Origin: CBDCYH01 sp965224105
GTDB lineage: Bacteria > Bacteroidota > Rhodothermia > Rhodothermales > JABDKH01
Length of the DNA: 64,000 nt
Assembly (NCBI GenBank): GCA_965224105.1
Contig: CBDCYH010000001.1
Span: 496,001-560,000, forward strand
Direction of reading: 5' to 3'
This document shows, piece by piece, positions 45,201-53,424 of this stretch. Both the position numbers and the translations under genes were made by a program. The notes under the pieces are model-generated. The model saw nothing but the letters and a program-made list of their open reading frames with translations. It was not told the DNA's origin and made no database searches. The number at the start of each line of letters is the position of its first letter. Position 1 is the stretch's first letter.

Positions 45201-45857
45201 TCAACCCGAGTTCAAAGTGAAAATGTCTTCGTCTACTTGATGATGTATTGCCAGAACGTTTGCCCTTGTCATTAGAACGAGCGTATGCGAGGCGCGTCGC
45301 TTGGGGATCCCGGCCAGACGGGCAAACTCAACAACGGTAATCTTGCCATAGGTTTCGAGGTACCTCATTAGCAGCAACTCCTTATCACCAAATTCGAAAA
45401 CCGTTTCCGATTCTCTGGTAGCGAGCCTCATCAGCCGAACAGCTTCGCGTGAAGCCTGGACGCTTTTGTCATCAACCCGGATAAAGGCACGCTTTGCACC
45501 CGTGTGTTCGTCTGCGATAAGGTAGTGCGGACGATCGTCGCTAGAGGGAATCCGCACAAGAAGTACATCTCTCTTTCTACTCACCGAGACGACATCTATC
45601 GAGTATTGAATTTCTGGATTTGCGAACCTGGTTGCCGCCTCGGCGACCGCAAACAGTTCCTGGCTTGTGTCTTTCAATCCGAGGAGTGCTCCATTGTCGT
45701 CCACACCTATCATCACGGTTCCGCCTCCAGAGTTAGCGAAGGCGATTAGTTCTCTGGCGAGTTTCGCCGGATCAGGGACTACCTGCTTGAACTCGAGGTA
45801 TTGGTTTTCACCCGATGAAACAAGTTGCGCCAGTTCCCTCTTTGTGAGCGCCGCCAC
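45201..45857 (-). CDS. AlbA_2 (Schlafen-like) putative DNA-binding protein with C-terminal winged helix
   Basis: The 218-residue protein begins at GTG 45855-45857. Residues 1-120 form an AlbA_2 domain: SGENQYLEFKQVV, LARELIAFANSGGGTVMIGV and later RAFIRVDDKSVQAS. The final 60 residues look like a winged helix: LLMRYLETYGKITVVEFARL followed by AGIPKRRASHTLVLM. Such proteins are usually called ATP-binding or HTH-domain transcriptional regulators, but function is rarely shown. It abuts gpsA (2 bases) and lies 86 bases after parC, so co-regulation with phospholipid genes is likely. Confidence 0.8.
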   Translation of the reverse strand: MAALTKRELAQLVSSGENQYLEFKQVVPDPAKLARELIAFANSGGGTVMIGVDDNGALLGLKDTSQELFAVAEAATRFANPEIQYSIDVVSVSRKRDVLLVRIPSSDDRPHYLIADEHTGAKRAFIRVDDKSVQASREAVRLMRLATRESETVFEFGDKELLLMRYLETYGKITVVEFARLAGIPKRRASHTLVLMTRANVLAIHHQVDEDIFTLNSG

Positions 45858-45859
45858 AA

Positions 45860-46909
45860 CTAGTCGGGTTCGACGTCTTCGGGAAACTCAACCCATCCCT
45901 CCTTCTTTGCCGATCGACCCATCAGTTCGTCCACGGCATCGACGGGCTTTTTCCCTTCAAACAGGATAGAGTGTACAGCCTCGGTGATGGGCATATCGAC
46001 GGAGTATTTTCGGGCAAGCTCGTAGACTGATTGTGTTGTACGGACTCCCTCGGCAACCATTTTCATCTCTTCCTGTACCTCAGCGAGGGAGCGACCGAGG
46101 CCAATTTGCTCTCCCAGATACCTGTTCCGACTGTGTTGGCTCATGCACGTTACCACCAGGTCTCCGATACCGGCAAGGCCGGCAAACGTTGACTCATGTG
46201 CACCCATCGCCATTCCGAGCCGACGGATTTCGGCAATTCCTCTGGTGATGAGGGCAGCCTTTGCGTTGTCGCCATAACCAACACCCTCACTAATGCCGGA
46301 TGCTATAGCCATCACGTTCTTGACAGATCCGGCGATCTCCACCCCGAGTAGGTCGTGATTGGCATAGACCCGGAGTCGAGATGTCATAAACACCCGCTGC
46401 AGCTGAGTGGCGATCTCGGAACGCCTGGCGGCGATGACGACGGCGGTTGGCACTCCGTCTGCAACCTCCTCAGCGTGGCTTGGTCCATACAAAACAGTAA
46501 TTCGGTCGCGCGGAAACTCTTTGTATACGTCTCTCAACACACGCGAGGTTGTCATCAGGGTCTCGTTTTCGATTCCTTTGGCAACCGAGACGATCAATAG
46601 TGTATTGGTCAATAGCGGTTTGAGCTCGGTAGCGACCTGCCTAACGGCATGGCTGGGTGTTGCAAAAAGCCATATGTCTGCATCCGCTACTGCTTCGTTA
46701 ATATCGGATGTCACCAATATTGAGTCTGGTATCGTAGCATTTGGAAGGTAGACTGGATTGTGCCTGGCCGATGCCATGTAGTCGGCAGCCTCTGCGCGTC
46801 GTGCCCACAATCGAACCTTGTGTCCAGACCCGGCCAGGCTAATAGCCAGGGCAGTACCCCAGCTTCCAGCACCTATTACGGCGATGGATGTCGGCGTTGT
46901 TGTCTCCAT
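45860..46909 (-). CDS. gpsA: NAD(P)-dependent glycerol-3-phosphate dehydrogenase
   Basis: It makes sn-glycerol 3-phosphate from dihydroxyacetone phosphate for phospholipids. The 349-residue protein has the Rossmann motif IGAGSWGTALAISLAGSGH, VSVAKGIENETL, LYGPSHAEEVADGVPTAVV, and the substrate-domain signature VKNVMAIASGISEGVGYGDN with TRGIAEIRRLGMAMG. It begins at ATG and sits 4 bases from plsY, whose product uses its glycerol phosphate: a natural two-gene pathway unit. Confidence 0.96.
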   Translation of the reverse strand: METTTPTSIAVIGAGSWGTALAISLAGSGHKVRLWARRAEAADYMASARHNPVYLPNATIPDSILVTSDINEAVADADIWLFATPSHAVRQVATELKPLLTNTLLIVSVAKGIENETLMTTSRVLRDVYKEFPRDRITVLYGPSHAEEVADGVPTAVVIAARRSEIATQLQRVFMTSRLRVYANHDLLGVEIAGSVKNVMAIASGISEGVGYGDNAKAALITRGIAEIRRLGMAMGAHESTFAGLAGIGDLVVTCMSQHSRNRYLGEQIGLGRSLAEVQEEMKMVAEGVRTTQSVYELARKYSVDMPITEAVHSILFEGKKPVDAVDELMGRSAKKEGWVEFPEDVEPD

Positions 46910-46913
46910 GGAT

Positions 46914-47600
46914 CTACTGGATCTCGCCCCGCCCGATCATCCCACGTGCAGGTCGAAAACTTTTTACTCTGTTTTCGTTGCCGGCGAACAGTCGTTTGAT
47001 ATTAGACCGGTGCGCGTATATGAGGCCGATAGAAATTGCAATGCTGATAACAAAAATACTCGCATCCAGTCTGTCGATGTGGAACACATATTTCCGTATT
47101 CCGACAGTGATGGGAAACGCCAAAGCTGCAAACATGGAAGCGAGAGAAACATACCGTGTGGTGAGAAGGACTAGCACAAAAACGACGAGCGTTATCCACA
47201 TGGAATATGGAGTGATTGCAAAAAGCACTCCAGCGGAAGTGTTCATTCCTTTGCCACCACGGAACCCAATGTAAAGCGGATACATATGCCCGACCACTGC
47301 TGCCACACCGGCCACCATCTGGTAGAATACGTCTGGGTTCCAAAATGGAAGTGCAACTTCCATTTGATCAATCCTGATGGTTGCAATCACACCCGCCGCC
47401 AGCAACCCTTTACCGACATCTACGAGGGTCGCGAGCGTCCCAGCCTTCCATCCGAGAACCCGGAAAGTATTGGTGGCCCCTGCGTTTCCGCTCCCAAAAT
47501 CGCGGACATCGATACCTTTCAGCGCCTTGCCAACCCAAACACTTCCCGGAATGGAGCCAACGAGGTAACTAAGGAGAATAATTACAGCTAAAGAGAGCAT
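46914..47600 (-). CDS. plsY: Glycerol-3-phosphate acyltransferase PlsY
   Basis: An inner-membrane enzyme that uses acyl-phosphate to acylate glycerol-3-phosphate, the first step of phospholipid synthesis. The 228-residue protein has the PlsY motifs GSIPGSVWVGKAL, RDFGSGNAGATNTFRVLG (motif 1), GHMYPLYIGFRGGKGMNTSAG (motif 2) and several hydrophobic segments. The tail after residue 205 is hydrophilic. It is followed 4 bases later by gpsA, the supplier of its substrate. Confidence 0.95.
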   Translation of the reverse strand: MLSLAVIILLSYLVGSIPGSVWVGKALKGIDVRDFGSGNAGATNTFRVLGWKAGTLATLVDVGKGLLAAGVIATIRIDQMEVALPFWNPDVFYQMVAGVAAVVGHMYPLYIGFRGGKGMNTSAGVLFAITPYSMWITLVVFVLVLLTTRYVSLASMFAALAFPITVGIRKYVFHIDRLDASIFVISIAISIGLIYAHRSNIKRLFAGNENRVKSFRPARGMIGRGEIQ

Positions 47601-47656
47601 AATTATGGTGCACGCCGATCCAATGTGAACACCATCATACCAGCGCTAATGTTCCA

Positions 47657-48661
47657 CTAGGACGCGACAACGGAACCGATGATAATGGGATTTTCACCCA
47701 GATTGTCCAACACGGAACTAATCCGTCCTGCCGACTCCTCTCGAGCGACGATCACCAACCCAATACCGAGATTAAAGGTTCGCCGCATATCCAATTCTGG
47801 TACGTCTCCCAATTTTCCAATTAGAGAGAAAATTGCCGGTCTCACCCACGATGAATAGTCCACAGCTGCCCGTAGCCCCTTGGGAACAACTCGCGAGCAG
47901 TTACCGGGGATTCCTCCTCCAGTAATATGGACAAGCCCTGTGAGTCCGGGAAGATCTCTTATCGCTTTGATGGCTGACAGATAAGAGCGGTGGATTTCCA
48001 GGAGAGTGTCTCCAACTGTATTGCCGTTTAGTTCGCGTGGGGTATCGGTGACAGCATGAGTGGAGAAAAGAACTTTCCTTGCAAGAGAGTACCCGTTGGT
48101 GTGGAGACCTGTCGAAGACAAGCCAATCAAAAGATCTCCATTCGAGATGGCGTTCCCATCAATAATCCTGGATCGATCAACAACACCAACGATCGTCCCG
48201 GCCAGATCGTATTCGTCCTCGGCATATAGCCCAGGCATCTCTGCGGTCTCGCCTCCAATCAGCGCACACTCATTTTCCCGGCATGCAACAGCAAATCCCC
48301 GGACCACGTCTGTTGCTGCGTCGACATCCAGTCGACCAGTCGAAAAATAGTCCAGAAAGAATAAGGGAGTTGCTCCACAAACTGCGATATCATTGACACA
48401 ATGGTTGACCAGATCTTGCCCAACCGTGTGGTGCCTTCCCATTGCGAATGCAACTTTGAGTTTCGTCCCCACTCCGTCCACAGACGACACCAGTACCGGC
48501 TCGTCGTATTCGGAGAAGTCTGGCTTGAAGAATGCTCCGAACGCTCCAATGTCGGTTATCACGCCCGACGTGAATGTCTTGCGGACGAGTGGCTTTATCC
48601 GTTCAACAAGCTCATCGCCAGCGTCAATGTTAACGCCTGAGTCTTTATAGGTGGAACCCAT
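47657..48661 (-). CDS. purM: Phosphoribosylformylglycinamidine cyclo-ligase
   Basis: AIR synthetase, the fifth step of de novo purine synthesis. From ATG 48659-48661 the protein (334 residues) begins MGSTYKDSGVNIDAGDELVE. It carries SVDGVGTKLKVAF, VNDIAVCGATPLFFLDYF, LIGGETAEMPGLY, GLSSTGLHTNGYSLAR and HITGGGIPGNCSRVVP, all PurM signatures. Thirteen extra residues are possible upstream, but the second Met fits family N-termini. No other pur genes are near. Confidence 0.95.
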   Translation of the reverse strand: MGSTYKDSGVNIDAGDELVERIKPLVRKTFTSGVITDIGAFGAFFKPDFSEYDEPVLVSSVDGVGTKLKVAFAMGRHHTVGQDLVNHCVNDIAVCGATPLFFLDYFSTGRLDVDAATDVVRGFAVACRENECALIGGETAEMPGLYAEDEYDLAGTIVGVVDRSRIIDGNAISNGDLLIGLSSTGLHTNGYSLARKVLFSTHAVTDTPRELNGNTVGDTLLEIHRSYLSAIKAIRDLPGLTGLVHITGGGIPGNCSRVVPKGLRAAVDYSSWVRPAIFSLIGKLGDVPELDMRRTFNLGIGLVIVAREESAGRISSVLDNLGENPIIIGSVVAS

Positions 48662-48750
48662 CACGCGGTTGGTTGCTGTTCTGTTGTCTCGATAGCGCAA
48701 TCTCGCGATTAGTTCGCAGTTGTGTTATGAAATAGTCACGAGAACTAGGA

Positions 48751-49839
48751 CTAGCGCTTGGCAGGTTCCGCGATGAATCCCTCGAATGTGGTTGGGTCAT
48801 CACCGGGTGTTATTGACATTTCTACAGAGTGTTCACCCGGACCCAGTCCAGTGGCAAGCCTAAAATCTTTCTCCCAGCGCATGGGTGAATACTTAATCCA
48901 CTTGCCGCCATCTATGCGGTACTCGAACAAAGATGGCACCGCATCGTGGGCAAAAAGGGCACCCAGGTAGGAGCCCTTAAACGTGAACTGTATCGTAGAC
49001 GGATCGGACGACCCGCTCATGGAAAGGTTGGCACCGCGGGATGGAAACAGGTCGGAACTAGCCAGGTCGAAATCACCTCGCACATAATTCACCTCGGCGA
49101 TGGTACTAAGGGTCATCCGGCTCAGGTCGTATCGACCGAGTCGGTCCGGCATCTTGGCCGTTACCTGCAAATTATTCACCACCAATTTTTCTATCTCTTT
49201 CGATATCGATTCGAAAATCAGCGCGTGCCCGTCGTCACCGGGATGCCATCCATCCAGCCCAACGTCTTCCCAGGACAGGTTCGACCCTATTAGTTGATCG
49301 TGTACATCTGCAACCGGAACACCATAGTATTCTCCGAGCTCTTTAATGATTTGTCGCGGCGTATCCTCAACACGCTCTGTTGTGAGAGCGACCAGGACTA
49401 GTGGCAGATTTTCTTCGATGGATGATCGGACAATTTGCTCGAGGGCGGACAGGGTCGGCTCGCGAACCGACCCGTCAATTATTCCGTATTCAACTATAAT
49501 CAAGTCTGGGCGCTCGATCAGCACCTCGTGTTGCATCAATGCAACACCAGTCGTTGCTCTCGCCCCACCCAGGCAGTGATTTCGGAAAGAGACAGGCCGT
49601 CCAGATCTCTCCTCAAGCCATTCGTTCGTAAGCGCCGGATACGAGTGTGTCATCACATCCGTTGCCAGTTGTCCACACGTTACTGACGTTCCCAGGTACG
49701 CAATTCCAAGGGAATCTTGCTGGCCAATAACAGTCGAACTGGGCGGTGTGTTGACGGATCCAGCGTTGCAGATCAACAACAAGACTAGAGTCGACAGCAA
49801 ACCGAATGATCCCGACGCGTTTCTTAAAATACCATTCAC
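48751..49839 (-). CDS. Secreted SGNH/GDSL-like hydrolase with C-terminal beta domain
   Basis: From GTG 49837-49839, preceded by GGAG ten bases upstream, the 362-residue protein begins with a signal/anchor (SFGLLSTLVLLLICNAGSVN). The SGNH blocks are modified: block I reads YLGTSVTCG instead of GDS, block II is in LGGARATTG, block III in VEYGIIDGS and block V in LDGWHPGDDGH (Asp and His present). The last 120 residues form a beta-sandwich-like accessory region (FEYRIDGGKWIKYSP). SGNH enzymes often deacetylate or acetylate polysaccharides. It lies 29 bases after a DUF1624-type acyltransferase gene. Confidence 0.77.
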   Translation of the reverse strand: MNGILRNASGSFGLLSTLVLLLICNAGSVNTPPSSTVIGQQDSLGIAYLGTSVTCGQLATDVMTHSYPALTNEWLEERSGRPVSFRNHCLGGARATTGVALMQHEVLIERPDLIIVEYGIIDGSVREPTLSALEQIVRSSIEENLPLVLVALTTERVEDTPRQIIKELGEYYGVPVADVHDQLIGSNLSWEDVGLDGWHPGDDGHALIFESISKEIEKLVVNNLQVTAKMPDRLGRYDLSRMTLSTIAEVNYVRGDFDLASSDLFPSRGANLSMSGSSDPSTIQFTFKGSYLGALFAHDAVPSLFEYRIDGGKWIKYSPMRWEKDFRLATGLGPGEHSVEMSITPGDDPTTFEGFIAEPAKR

Positions 49840-49868
49840 TCTGGAACTCCATTTCGACCGGGCATTAG

Positions 49869-50996
49869 TCACGACGCTGCGTGTCCAAGGGATTTGTCTG
49901 TCCGCAATACGTGGCGTCTCATGTATCGCATTAAAGCGACTCTTCCTTCGCCGATGTAGGTAATCGTTAGCATCACAATAGATAGTCCGGCAACTCCAAC
50001 GAAAACACCCATGGGTGTCAGAGACGTACCCCACAATTCTTGGATAGTTGATGATCCAATGGGAATCCGATATAAAATCAGAATGTGAATCGCATAGACT
50101 GCCAACGATCTTCTACTCAGTCTAAGCAGAACCCTCCGAACATGGTTCAATCCAACTACGGAGACCGGTTTATGAGCAATCGAAATAATCGCCAATAGTG
50201 CCCCGGTAAAAAGTGCGATCGCCAATGGATTTACATGCCACGGAATCCTGATTAAATCCAGGAACATATATAATATGCCTACGGTGAGCGCAACGAGAAA
50301 AATCCCAATTCGGCCCAGTGATCTGAACAACGCTCCATATTCTTCTTGAGAGCGTGAAAGTACTACGTTAGCTATTCCAGCACCTACAAAGATATAGGCG
50401 ATCCAGGGGAAAACTGGAAACGGCGAGAGAGCTGCTGAGAAGTAGGCACCTATAGCCGTCGGCATGCTATCGGCAAGCGGATTCAATACGCCAGAACTTG
50501 AAACGATGACGATTAAAAGGGCCACGATTACGTGCAGCCCTGTTCTCGTAGGATGTTTGACCGGAATCAGACATAGCGCGCGCAGTAGTAGGACTCCAGC
50601 TGCGATGCAATGCAGGATATCAACAGCGAAGAACTCTGCCCATGCCGTGTGATTTGCCGAAAGCAGGGCCGGTACAGAATAACCGGGCAGTCTAAGAAAA
50701 TAGCCGAGGATCCATATCCACCCGATTCGCCTCAAAATTCGCCCGCTAAGAACCGCCCCGTTGCCGCGGGAAATAGACATCATCGCACCAAATCCCGCTG
50801 CGAACAGGAATGCCGGGGCGATTATACCGTTTAGGAAGTCCAAGATTTCGAATCCAGTACTGGACCGGAATTCGGAGCGCAGCAAAAGGTTCGTGACATG
50901 CGTCTCAATCATTAGCAGAATGGCGAGACCCCGGAGGAGGTCAACCGATTCAACCCGAACTCTTCGCGGGATTGACTGAGCTGGAGATGAAGACAC
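49869..50996 (-). CDS. DUF1624/HGSNAT-like membrane acyltransferase
   Basis: An integral membrane protein of 375 residues with about ten transmembrane segments, starting at GTG 50994-50996. The N-terminal signature RVESVDLLRGLAILLMIETH matches the heparan-alpha-glucosaminide N-acetyltransferase/DUF1624 family, which moves acetyl groups from acetyl-CoA across a membrane to sugars. Later hydrophobic units include FLNGIIAPAFLFAAGFGAMM and LFTGALLAIISIAHKP. It heads the pair with the SGNH hydrolase, matching known membrane-acyltransferase/SGNH arrangements used to decorate envelope polysaccharides. Confidence 0.78.
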   Translation of the reverse strand: MSSSPAQSIPRRVRVESVDLLRGLAILLMIETHVTNLLLRSEFRSSTGFEILDFLNGIIAPAFLFAAGFGAMMSISRGNGAVLSGRILRRIGWIWILGYFLRLPGYSVPALLSANHTAWAEFFAVDILHCIAAGVLLLRALCLIPVKHPTRTGLHVIVALLIVIVSSSGVLNPLADSMPTAIGAYFSAALSPFPVFPWIAYIFVGAGIANVVLSRSQEEYGALFRSLGRIGIFLVALTVGILYMFLDLIRIPWHVNPLAIALFTGALLAIISIAHKPVSVVGLNHVRRVLLRLSRRSLAVYAIHILILYRIPIGSSTIQELWGTSLTPMGVFVGVAGLSIVMLTITYIGEGRVALMRYMRRHVLRTDKSLGHAAS

Positions 50997-51074
50997 CTAT
51001 TCGCCTGTGCGCTGCTAACATTCTTCTTCTACTGGATTTATCGACACAAACGAGGTCGAAGAAAAGCTCAAATG

Positions 51075-51111
51075 AAAAGGCCCAGTCTCCCACCAGTGGA
51101 CCGGGCCTTTT
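51075..51111. terminator. Strong bidirectional intrinsic terminator
   Basis: AAAAGGCCC (51075-51083) and GGGCCTTTT (51103-51111) form a GC-rich stem extended by GTC/GAC pairs, with A-rich and T-rich flanks on both sides. It sits 85 bases after the enoyl-CoA hydratase stop and before the acyltransferase gene, so it should end the thrC-ech transcript on the minus strand. Confidence 0.75.
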
Positions 51112-51196
51112 CCGCCGTTTTAGAGATATGCTATTTGAGAAGTGCACTATTAGAAGACGAGAGATTGTCTCGAATTTGCTTTATGTCTTGGGAAAA

Positions 51197-51982
51197 CTAT
51201 TCAATTTCCCATGGCATTGGCCTTTTTTCCAGAAACGCAGAGACACCGGCCTGGCAATCTTCAGATTTCCTGGCCACCGCATTGTGTCTGGCAGCACTGG
51301 CCAGACCCTCATCGAGGGAAAGTCCGCGAAATTCAACCAGCATTTGCTTCGTTCTTTCAACTGCAGATTTGCTCGTTTTGCTAATAATTTGGGCTGCATG
51401 CTGTCTCACAATTTCGTCTAAATCGGTCTCGTCGGCTGCCACCCTGGATATTAGCCCAATCTGCTGTGCCTCGGCCGCCGAAAACAACCTTCCTGTAAGT
51501 AGAATATCTCTTAGAATGGACTCGCTGATCTTGGTACGTACAAGTGCAAGCACAATTGCCGGTACGAAACCCAGTCGCACCTCTGTGAAACCGAACTTTG
51601 CCTTCTCGACGGCAATTGCGATATCACAAGCCCCTGCCAATCCGGAGCCTCCCGCAATTGCGTGGCCGTGTATTCTCCCAATAATTGGCAGTGGGTGGGT
51701 AGCCATTTCGCTAAATAGGCTTGCAAGTAGCGTAGAGTCTGCCAGGTTCTCCTCGTCCGAGGCCTTCATCATCTGTCTAAGCGCCGAAAGATCCGCGCCA
51801 GCCGAGAACACGGTACCCGAACTGTGAAGGACGATCACTCTGGCGGATGCGGATTCTTTTGCCCGACCAAGGCCGTCGATCAGTTCCTGGACGGTAGCGG
51901 CATTTAATGCGTTTCGTTTCTTCGGTCGGTCTATACCTAGGTAGACAATCCTATCCTTCTCAACGAATGTTGTGCTCACCAT
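51197..51982 (-). CDS. Enoyl-CoA hydratase/isomerase family protein
   Basis: A crotonase-fold enzyme of 261 residues. Motifs are VYLGIDRPKKRNALNAATVQ, the oxyanion-hole segment SSGTVFSAGADLSALRQMM, and IHGHAIAGGSGLAGACDIAI with FGFTEVRLGFVPAIV (the Glu needed for hydration). It probably hydrates enoyl-CoA in fatty-acid or branched-chain acid oxidation, with methylglutaconyl-CoA hydratase one possibility; substrate not settled. It starts at ATG 51980-51982, 3 bases after thrC, and is followed by the strong terminator. Confidence 0.88.
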   Translation of the reverse strand: MVSTTFVEKDRIVYLGIDRPKKRNALNAATVQELIDGLGRAKESASARVIVLHSSGTVFSAGADLSALRQMMKASDEENLADSTLLASLFSEMATHPLPIIGRIHGHAIAGGSGLAGACDIAIAVEKAKFGFTEVRLGFVPAIVLALVRTKISESILRDILLTGRLFSAAEAQQIGLISRVAADETDLDEIVRQHAAQIISKTSKSAVERTKQMLVEFRGLSLDEGLASAARHNAVARKSEDCQAGVSAFLEKRPMPWEIE

Positions 51983-51985
51983 TTT

Positions 51986-53245
51986 TCAGACTTTTTCAAT
52001 GGATGAAAGTATGTGCTCGATCTGATCAAAATTGGCGGAGATTAGCTCGGCCTCTGGAGTGCCATCGTCAAAGGCCATTGAGGCTGGAGGCTCCACACTT
52101 TGGCCAGTAACGTCCCTAACCAATTCAGGATACTTCGCAGGGTGAGCAGTACCAACCACGACGACCGGATTAGGCGATGGAAGCCTGAGTCGAGCGGCCC
52201 TTAGTGCGAGCGCTGTATGGGGATCGGCAAGATAGCCCGTCTCAAAGAAAGCCCTTTGCATCTCCTCTCTGGTTTCCCGGTCACTAAATGAATCGACGGA
52301 TAGTAGCTCGCGAAGTTCATCCGGCTCAAACAAGAATCGAATTCTTTCCAGGTTCTGGGGATGCGAAATATCCATCGCGTTGGACAATGTCGAAACAACA
52401 GCCTGTTCCACCAGCTCACCGCGTTTCACGAATCGTTCGAGGTAATTGTTCGCATTTTGCGCGGCGACAAAGCCCACGTTCGGTAAACCCATTTTGCTGG
52501 CGTAAAGGCCTGCGGTCAAATTACCCAGGTTGCCGCTTGGGATAAAAAAAGCCGGGGGTGCCCCGGAAAGCATGTGCGCTGCCCAGAAGTAATACGAGAT
52601 TTGGGGTATCAGGCGGCCGACATTGATTGAGTTTGCAGTAGAGATTTCAAGATGCCTCAAGTTCAGAAAGGCATGATCAACCAGTTCATCACACTTGTTA
52701 AAAGGGCCGTCAACTCTGTACACGGACACGTTCCTTCTAGGTGTGCATAATTGCTGCTCTTGAATGTGCGACACTCCATTCCTGGGATACAACAAGACGA
52801 CATGGAAGTCGGTTTGACTTGAATATGCATCCGCTACAGCGCTACCGGTATCACCGCTGGTTGCAACCAGGATGGTGGGTGCATCGCTTAACAATTGCCT
52901 CATAGCCCGTGCAATCCACCGCGAACCGATATCTTTGAAGGCCCCCGTGGGACCGTGAAACAGTTCCAGCACGTAGATTCCCTTGTACTCTCCTCCAAGG
53001 GGCACGAGCGGCACGTCGATCTCGAACGCATTTCCGGGATCCACAAAGTCTCCGTCCAGGCACAGTTCCATGAAGCGCCCGGCAAAGTCCCGAAAGGTGT
53101 TGGTCCCAGAGAACGTGTTCACGTTGAGGGCCATGATTCTGGTCGGTATATAGAGGCCGCCATCTTCGGGAAACCCAAGCCTGATTGCCCGCGCGAGCGA
53201 TACGGTATGCTCGCCCCTACTGTCCCGTGTGGATCTGTATTTCAC
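51986..53245 (-). CDS. thrC: Threonine synthase
   Basis: A PLP enzyme that converts O-phosphohomoserine to threonine. The 419-residue protein has ELFHGPTGAFKDIGSRWIAR (Lys is the PLP anchor), VATSGDTGSAVADAYSS, and the glycine-rich phosphate-binding SGNLGNLTAGLYA. SD AAAAGGAG directly precedes TTG 53248; GTG 53245 is three bases further on and is the start I use. A five-codon frame (53242-53259) overlaps this start and might couple translation. thrB is a few kilobases upstream, beyond a plus-strand insert. Confidence 0.95.
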   Translation of the reverse strand: MKYRSTRDSRGEHTVSLARAIRLGFPEDGGLYIPTRIMALNVNTFSGTNTFRDFAGRFMELCLDGDFVDPGNAFEIDVPLVPLGGEYKGIYVLELFHGPTGAFKDIGSRWIARAMRQLLSDAPTILVATSGDTGSAVADAYSSQTDFHVVLLYPRNGVSHIQEQQLCTPRRNVSVYRVDGPFNKCDELVDHAFLNLRHLEISTANSINVGRLIPQISYYFWAAHMLSGAPPAFFIPSGNLGNLTAGLYASKMGLPNVGFVAAQNANNYLERFVKRGELVEQAVVSTLSNAMDISHPQNLERIRFLFEPDELRELLSVDSFSDRETREEMQRAFFETGYLADPHTALALRAARLRLPSPNPVVVVGTAHPAKYPELVRDVTGQSVEPPASMAFDDGTPEAELISANFDQIEHILSSIEKV

Positions 53246-53364
53246 CAACTCCTTTTCATCTTGAACTTGGGGTCGAAATTAAAGAAATGTTCTCATCTCG
53301 CCGATACACCCTCCGGTAAGTCCGCTTGAAAACGCGGTCAAGCTGCGACGGATGGTACGTCCTC

Positions 53365-53395
53365 ATTATCGCCGCGCCCTGGTGCGGCCGTAATA
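53365..53395. promoter_or_regulatory. Imperfect palindrome between thrC and the FIST gene
   Basis: ATTATCGCCGC and its near-inverse GCGGCCGTAAT flank an 8-base centre in the divergent intergenic region. About nine of eleven positions pair. It could be an operator for either gene or a leader structure for thrC. No known binding site is recognised. Confidence 0.35.
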
Positions 53396-53424
53396 AGCAT
53401 TCCACCATCACATACAGTAATCGC

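Noticed and set aside
53242..53259. Five-codon frame overlapping the thrC start
   Set aside because: Too short to support as a peptide; mentioned only as a possible coupling device.
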